Shown here one piece after another: positions 18,167 to 22,070 of a stretch of DNA of 22,070 nucleotides. The stretch is from positions 1 through 22,070 of IMG/VR virus record IMGVR_UViG_3300031873_000046. The stretch is one strand, 5' to 3'. Made by a program: the position numbers and the translations under genes. This stretch comes from a virus. The notes beneath the pieces were generated by a model that was given only the letters and a program-made list of their open reading frames with translations, ran no database searches and had not been told where the DNA came from. Within the stretch, counting starts at the first letter, position 1, and each line of letters opens with the position of its first letter.

Positions 18167-18282
18167 ACCATGATACGTTCATGAATTGTGTCTACTATGT
18201 GATTGTGGCAGTGATGGTGAGTATTACGTTTTATTCGGTGTCGAAGTTGGTGCATTTTTTCTTTCAACATTATTCATATTAA
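18163..18282 (+). CDS. Single-pass membrane peptide (39 aa)
   Basis: GTG at 18163 follows GGGGAG and overlaps the hydrolase stop (GTGA), so it is coupled to it. One hydrophobic helix (NCVYYVIVAVMVSITFYSVS) is followed by an aromatic tail (LVHFFFQHYSY). Its place next to an endolysin makes a holin- or spanin-like part of the lysis module conceivable, but it is short and has no confirming feature. Confidence 0.6.
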   Translation: MNHDTFMNCVYYVIVAVMVSITFYSVSKLVHFFFQHYSY

Positions 18283-18294
18283 AGGAGTGATATT

Positions 18295-18564
18295 ATGGCC
18301 AAGACAGTAGTATTGGTGGAGAATTTGACAGAGGAAGAACGGACACGGTTGGTTAAGGCACTGAAGGACACTTCAGACAGCCGCACCCGCGTTGAGGCTG
18401 AGGGCGAATACTCACGCGAAGTGGTGAAGAAGATCGCGGAGGATTTGAAGCTCACGAAGAAGCTGGTGAACAAGATGGCCAAGGTCTACCACAAGCAGAA
18501 CTTCGAAGAAGAAGTGGCCGAGCATGAGCAGTTTGAGCAATTGTACAAGATTGCGGTGAAGTGA
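18295..18564 (+). CDS. dsbA: DsbA-like double-strand DNA-binding protein
   Basis: ATG at 18295 follows AAAGGAGTG. The product is 89 aa, the same length as T4 DsbA. The C-terminal half aligns well by eye: LVNKMAKVYHKQNFEEEVAE and FEQLYKI against T4 RLLALYHKDNRDVFEAET and VELYDTV. T4 DsbA is a small helical protein linked to late transcription. The order dsbA-33-59-32 is as in T4. Here one unknown gene lies between dsbA and the gp33-like gene. Confidence 0.8.
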   Translation: MAKTVVLVENLTEEERTRLVKALKDTSDSRTRVEAEGEYSREVVKKIAEDLKLTKKLVNKMAKVYHKQNFEEEVAEHEQFEQLYKIAVK

Positions 18565-18872
18565 TGCCCAAGTCTGAGATTGAACTGGATGATTATGAAG
18601 CCGTAAATCTCCTCTCGGTGCTTCGTGCATCAGGGATCAGTGATTGTTATATGGGAGAACAAATGCCCCAACCCAATCCGCTGGAAGTTCTCAATTCTGG
18701 CGATTGGATTGGACAGATCATTCGGAAATTGGAGAAGCGCCTGGATATGCTTCCCGATCAATCCGTGTCCACATTCCATTCGAAGCACTTTGGAATCATG
18801 TGGCCCAATAAATCACCACAGGAATATGTGGTGAGTGCATTAGCAAAGGTCCCCCATGCCAACAAAGGATGA
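18564..18872 (+). CDS. Unknown protein (102 aa) between dsbA and gp33-like gene
   Basis: ATG at 18564 overlaps the dsbA stop (TGATG). The product starts MPKSEIELDDYEAVNLLSVL and has two helical parts (GDWIGQIIRKLEKRLDMLPD) and a C-terminal segment (KSPQEYVVSALAKVPHANKG). No motif is recognised. Its position within the late-transcription and replication cluster suggests a related role. It overlaps the next gene by 17 bp. Confidence 0.65.
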   Translation: MPKSEIELDDYEAVNLLSVLRASGISDCYMGEQMPQPNPLEVLNSGDWIGQIIRKLEKRLDMLPDQSVSTFHSKHFGIMWPNKSPQEYVVSALAKVPHANKG

Positions 18873-19089
18873 GATGCGAATATGGTGCTTATCCTTGCGG
18901 GAGTATTGTGCTCACAAAAAGGTTGGGTTGTGGGAAGGACTTCAATTGTATTGCGAGCAGCTTGGAGTGGAACATGAATCGGCAGCATCCCTGCTTACGG
19001 CTGATATCCTTGCTGATCTTGAAATAGAAGTAGCAGATTTGAATCTCTTGAAAAAGCGGGGTGCGAAATCGGGTCGCTTGCCGATCTAG
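18856..19089 (+). CDS. 33: gp33-like late-promoter transcription factor
   Basis: ATG at 18856 has AAAGG 6 nt upstream. The 77-aa product is shorter than T4 gp33 (112). The middle and end, LWEGLQLYCEQLGVEHESAA and IEVADLNLLKKR, parallel T4 gp33 YLEATTAFLEENSIPETQFA and SEAIDENLLRPS, with similar spacing. T4 gp33 bridges RNA polymerase and the sliding clamp for late transcription. T4 gp33's hydrophobic clamp-binding C-terminus is not obvious; the end is KSGRLPI. Position before gp59 supports the call. Confidence 0.55.
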   Translation: MPTKDEMRIWCLSLREYCAHKKVGLWEGLQLYCEQLGVEHESAASLLTADILADLEIEVADLNLLKKRGAKSGRLPI

Positions 19090-19096
19090 GAGTGAT

Positions 19097-19696
19097 ATGA
19101 CTGGTTATGATGCGTGTTGTCTCTTTCGGGCGATGAAGTTGCACTTTGCTCCTGGGAAATATGATTTTTTCAAGTACCAAGGCAAGGCGAGATGTATTAC
19201 CTCAGAGGCATTTGAACACCACAGAGATAGATGGTCCTTCCGTAAGCTTGCCAAACTCTATCCTACTGATGATGGGTTGAAGTTTTTTCTTGCGGCAAAC
19301 TTCTTTGAATGTGATGTGAACTGGGTGAGGGACCTTCTCTCAGAAGAATCAAACCGAGTCTATCTTGAGAAAAGGCGCATTCAAGAATCACTGGAGTATA
19401 TTGTAACCGGTGATATCGGATATCTCTTTGAACACGACTTCAAGAGTCTCTTCAAAGTTGTGAATGGTGAGTATCCCCAGGTATTGACTATGACACTCCA
19501 GAAGGCCATCCATAAGGAAACTCTGATTGTCCTGAATAGCGTGATGGGGTTCTTTCCGGTGTGGGAACGAAAGGTTGCCGATACGATCATTTTTCCAACA
19601 TTCAAACACAAGTGCATCCGCTACGCTCCGTTCCTGAATATCGATGTCAAAAAGTTTCGAGAGGCCTTGCTATTGAAGTTGTCCTCAACTAAATAG
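19097..19696 (+). CDS. 59: gp59-like DNA helicase loader
   Basis: ATG at 19097 follows AGGAGT. The 199-aa product matches T4 gp59 (217 aa) in the N-terminal region: LFRAMKLHFAPGKYDFFKY and HHRDRWSFRKLAKLY against T4 MIKQHMNGKYDVIKY and KRRDKYFFQKLSEKY. A helical C-terminal half ends LNIDVKKFREALL, close to T4 LNIDSQKAKNVF. The protein loads the gp41 helicase onto gp32-coated forks. It lies directly before gp32 as in T4. Confidence 0.9.
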   Translation: MTGYDACCLFRAMKLHFAPGKYDFFKYQGKARCITSEAFEHHRDRWSFRKLAKLYPTDDGLKFFLAANFFECDVNWVRDLLSEESNRVYLEKRRIQESLEYIVTGDIGYLFEHDFKSLFKVVNGEYPQVLTMTLQKAIHKETLIVLNSVMGFFPVWERKVADTIIFPTFKHKCIRYAPFLNIDVKKFREALLLKLSSTK

Positions 19697-19756
19697 TAGT
19701 GTCAGATACGCGGTTCCATACGAGGTTTTATATAATCACATATATTAGGAGGTTTT

Positions 19757-20671
19757 ATGTCCACTACCCCCATGAGTTTTTCTGCGTTGAAACGGTCTCG
19801 CGGCTCCATCGAGCAACTGACCAAAGCCATCCAATCCGCCTCAGAATCTAGGAAAGATGATGAGCGGTTCTGGCAACCCACGGTCGATAATGCTGGAAAT
19901 GGTCACGCGGCCATTCGTTTTCTCCCTGCCCCACCACAAGATGGTGAAGAGGGATTGCCATGGGTGAGAACATTCTCACATGGGTTCAAGGGTCCAGGTG
20001 GTTGGCTGATCGATTTGTGCCCCACCACCTTACAGGGAAAGTGTCCAGTCTGTGAAGCGAACAGCAAGCTGTGGGAGACTGGTATCAAGGCGAATAAAGA
20101 TATCGCCAGTAGCAGAAAGAGAAAGCTCTACTACACGGCGAATATCTACATCGTCACAGATCCTGCCAATCCTGAGAACAATGGCAAGGTGCGCTTATAC
20201 AGGTTCGGAAAGAAAATCTTCGATAAGATTTATGCGAAGATGCACCCAGAAGAGGGGTTTGGTGAGAAGGCCTATATCCCATTCGATTTGTGGGAAGGTG
20301 CCACGTTCCGATTGAGAGCCCGTAAAGTGAGTGGTCAGAGAAATTATGATGATAGTGATTTCGCCGCGCCCAGTCCCATTTCAACAGATGAGGCGAAGAT
20401 CGAAGAGATTTGGAAGTCTGAATATGGACTCAAGGAATTCTTGAATCCTGAGAATTTCAAGAGCTATGAACAGATCAAGAGTCGATTTGCTTTGGTTGTT
20501 GGAAGTGCGGCAGCGGTTTCTACCGCCGATCAAGCTGGTTCACAGGGATTCTCAGATGCTGATGTTGGGATGACCCCACCGGCAAAGAGTGCAGCAGCAA
20601 CAGTGTTGCTTCCTGGTGAAGATGACGCCGATGCGGATTATGACCACTTTAAGAGTCTAGTAGACAGCTAA
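19757..20671 (+). CDS. 32: gp32 single-stranded DNA-binding protein
   Basis: ATG at 19757 follows TTAGGAGG. The 304-aa product coats single-stranded DNA at forks. The N-terminal basic segment LKRSRGS matches the cooperativity motif of T4 gp32. The core has a zinc site with the T4 plan, His75, Cys88, Cys96 and Cys99 (HGFKGPGGWLIDLC and KCPVC). Aromatic and basic strands follow (KLYYTANIYIVTD, GKVRLYRFGKKIFDKIY). The acidic tail (GEDDADADYDHFKSLVDS) is the partner-binding region. The 60-bp leader holds TATAAT (19731-19736) without a good -35; control by a phage factor or autoregulation is possible. Confidence 0.96.
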   Translation: MSTTPMSFSALKRSRGSIEQLTKAIQSASESRKDDERFWQPTVDNAGNGHAAIRFLPAPPQDGEEGLPWVRTFSHGFKGPGGWLIDLCPTTLQGKCPVCEANSKLWETGIKANKDIASSRKRKLYYTANIYIVTDPANPENNGKVRLYRFGKKIFDKIYAKMHPEEGFGEKAYIPFDLWEGATFRLRARKVSGQRNYDDSDFAAPSPISTDEAKIEEIWKSEYGLKEFLNPENFKSYEQIKSRFALVVGSAAAVSTADQAGSQGFSDADVGMTPPAKSAAATVLLPGEDDADADYDHFKSLVDS

Positions 20672-20693
20672 TCATTCGCTGTCAAGCTACTAT

Positions 20694-20725
20694 AATGCTG
20701 TGGAGTCTTCGGGCTTCACAGCATT
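20694..20725 (+). terminator. Hairpin terminator with UUCG loop between converging genes
   Basis: AATGCTGTG (20694-20702) pairs with CACAGCATT (20717-20725). Inner pairs continue to a C-TTCG-G tetraloop (20707-20712), giving a stem of about 14 bp. A T-rich stretch (ATTAGTTTT) follows on the + strand. It sits between gp32 (ends 20671) and the minus-strand gene ending at 20733, so it can stop transcripts from both sides. Confidence 0.85.
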
Positions 20726-20732
20726 ATTAGTT

Positions 20733-22070
20733 TTAGGATGTAGCAAGGGAGCGATTGACTTGACGAATCCAACTCGTCTCATCTTTGTGTGCGGGAGCCA
20801 TGCTCTGGTGAATAGTGCTTTGGTTTGTGGTGATATTTTTTACATTATTATTTACCACATTCGCATTAGTAGCAGGAGCGGCCCCTGTCCCAACTTCTGC
20901 ATTGCGCTTTCTCTCATTCGCATTCGTAAGTTGCTCCCCCGTGATTGGCTGTCCAAGTGTCTGATTTTCCTGTGGACTCAACTCCGTGGGTGCTGATGGG
21001 AGCCCAACATTAGCCAAATCCGCTGCCTTATTCGTTATATCCTTCTGCAAGGCATCCATGTTAGGTTCTGGTGGGGTAGTGTCTTGAGCAAGAGTAACGG
21101 GAGTGGGAGCCGTATCTTCTTTTTTCGTTTCACCTGACAACATATCTTTGACGCCCTGTGTGACCATTGGGACCAGGTTCGCCATATGGCTGAATCTGTC
21201 TGGATCATTTTCTGGGGTCACCTTTTCTTCACCCTCTTTCGAATAAATCTCTGAATACACATCACGAATCACGCTGGCCACAAGGAATGGAAGACCAGCA
21301 ATGGGGACACCACCAAGACCCTCCAAAACTGCGCCTGTCATATCACCCTGGGCAAGTTTTTGACTAGCAAAAATTAATCCTGCGGCTACGGATGCGAGAC
21401 CAAGAGTACCAGTACCAGCAATTTGTGCAGCGCCCTTCGTGACGATTTTTGGAATCGATTTCTTGAGGATGGCCTTTATGGCACCCTCTGTCAATTCGGG
21501 TGCAGCTTTTTTCGCTATTGCTGTGGCACCATGTGCTACGGCACCTTTGGCACCATGCTCCATTGCGCCTTTTATAGACTCCAATCCTTCTCCAACCTTC
21601 ACACCAGTCTCAAGCGCCTTCGCCGCATGTGCACCGGTCTTTATGGCTTCTTTGCCACCTGCTTTGGCGAGTTTGGTAGCATCTTCCCCCACTTCAACAG
21701 CTTTACCTGCTATTTTTCCACCCAACCCAAGTGCTTTTAATCCTAGTGGTCCCAACATTTTGAGTCCATCGAGGATCAGTAGAGAGAGTTTGGCTATCGC
21801 TGCGCCGATTAATTTGAGTGGGTCTAGCAATTTTCCCAAGAGTCCACCAAACTTCGCCGCCGCAATACCCAATAGACCAAACCACCCCATGATGGTCTCC
21901 ATCCAGCTTTTGGTGGGTTTGCCTGTCACATCTTTCGTGACTTGGGTGGGCATGTCTCGCTTATGAAACTTATGCTTTTCCAGTTCGGCTTCATCGTGTA
22001 AAAATTCAAGATGATCGGCCTGCTTTTGTGCAAGATCCACCCCCTTTTGCTCAAATCCTTCTATTGTAGT
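20733..22070 (-). CDS. Virion-type structural protein, C-terminal part (runs off the window)
   Basis: At least 435 residues are read on the minus strand, and the frame stays open to the right edge, so the true start is outside. A charged start (DLAQKQADHLEFLHDEAELEK) is followed by Gly/Ala/Leu-rich hydrophobic helices (GWFGLLGIAAAKFGGLLGKL, GLKMLGPLGLKALGLGGKIA), an Ala/Lys/Gly repeat-like region, another hydrophobic segment (LGLASVAAGLIFASQKL) and a polar, disordered tail (NANVVNNNVKNITTNQST) ending DETSWIRQVNRSLATS. This plan is common in tape-measure-like or internal virion proteins of large phages. It is the only minus-strand gene and converges on gp32. Confidence 0.75.
   Translation of the reverse strand, partial: TTIEGFEQKGVDLAQKQADHLEFLHDEAELEKHKFHKRDMPTQVTKDVTGKPTKSWMETIMGWFGLLGIAAAKFGGLLGKLLDPLKLIGAAIAKLSLLILDGLKMLGPLGLKALGLGGKIAGKAVEVGEDATKLAKAGGKEAIKTGAHAAKALETGVKVGEGLESIKGAMEHGAKGAVAHGATAIAKKAAPELTEGAIKAILKKSIPKIVTKGAAQIAGTGTLGLASVAAGLIFASQKLAQGDMTGAVLEGLGGVPIAGLPFLVASVIRDVYSEIYSKEGEEKVTPENDPDRFSHMANLVPMVTQGVKDMLSGETKKEDTAPTPVTLAQDTTPPEPNMDALQKDITNKAADLANVGLPSAPTELSPQENQTLGQPITGEQLTNANERKRNAEVGTGAAPATNANVVNNNVKNITTNQSTIHQSMAPAHKDETSWIRQVNRSLATS

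Noticed and set aside
19731-19736. TATAAT before gp32 as a sigma70 promoter
   Set aside because: No acceptable -35 at 16-18 bp. A phage-modified promoter is possible, but I cannot show it.
21439-21966. Plus-strand frame opposite the minus-strand structural gene
   Set aside because: Antisense of a low-complexity Ala/Gly/Lys-rich gene, which yields long open shadows rich in Pro, Ser and Phe.
1-22070. CRISPR arrays, transposases, integrase or attachment sites
   Set aside because: No regularly spaced repeats, insertion-sequence ends or integrase genes were seen; the only mobile trace is the GIY-YIG stub.

Overview
The window reads as part of a large, lytic, T4-superfamily (T4-like myovirus) genome. 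The clearest evidence is the right-hand block on the + strand. It carries homologues of T4 DsbA, gp33, gp59 and gp32 in that order, the same order as in T4 (rnh-dsbA-33-59-32). A T4-type RNase H lies about 9 kb upstream. Genes are short and tightly packed, with ATGA, TAATG and GTGA overlaps and good Shine-Dalgarno sites. Host-like sigma70 promoters with exact 17-bp spacers restart transcription at several points. The host cannot be named from this sequence.

Layout. 1-3121: a translation-supply island of 13 tRNAs and one tmRNA (SsrA), interleaved with small genes: a 28-aa membrane peptide, a methyltransferase-like protein, two unknowns and an A1S_2505-type phage protein. The tRNAs seen would read all serine, arginine and valine codons, plus Thr, Glu and Lys codons. 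3150-7918: a consensus promoter abutting an apparently leaderless gene, then an ATP-dependent DNA ligase with a WGR-like N-terminus, small zinc-binding and coiled-coil proteins, an RtcB RNA ligase, and a low-molecular-weight-phosphatase-like protein. 7925-12690: a conserved unknown, RNase H, a stand-alone protein resembling the N-terminal domain of T4 DNA ligase, a GIY-YIG remnant, a glycosyltransferase, a ClpP-like protease with an intact catalytic triad, and a TusA-like sulfur carrier. 12720-15300: a SpoT/MESH1-like HD hydrolase and many small unknowns. 15301-15546: a non-coding stretch with two structured elements, one a possible pseudoknot and one a 17-bp hairpin with a competing alternative pairing. 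15547-18282: a WGR protein, a metallophosphoesterase, two related small proteins, an MGME1-like nuclease, a SleB-type cell-wall hydrolase and a small membrane protein. 18295-20671: dsbA-33-59-32. A hairpin terminator with a UUCG loop separates gp32 from a converging minus-strand virion-type gene that runs off the right edge.

How the genes may work together. Several products bear on translation and tRNA integrity: the tRNAs, a tmRNA that could release stalled ribosomes and tag nascent chains, RtcB that could reseal cleaved tRNAs, a TusA-like protein that could feed wobble-uridine thiolation, a ClpP that could degrade tagged proteins, and an alarmone-hydrolase-like enzyme. A working model is a phage translation-maintenance toolkit, but only the gene content is observed here.

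The most striking direct observation is in the tRNAs. In 9 of 13, the D-loop/T-loop elbow departs from G18G19/T54T55C56. The changes look compensatory: the 19-56 pair is A-U in tRNA-Arg(TCT) and U-A in tRNA-Arg(CCT), and G55 occurs with A18 or C18 in seven others. Three tRNAs share the T-loop GGCAGTA.
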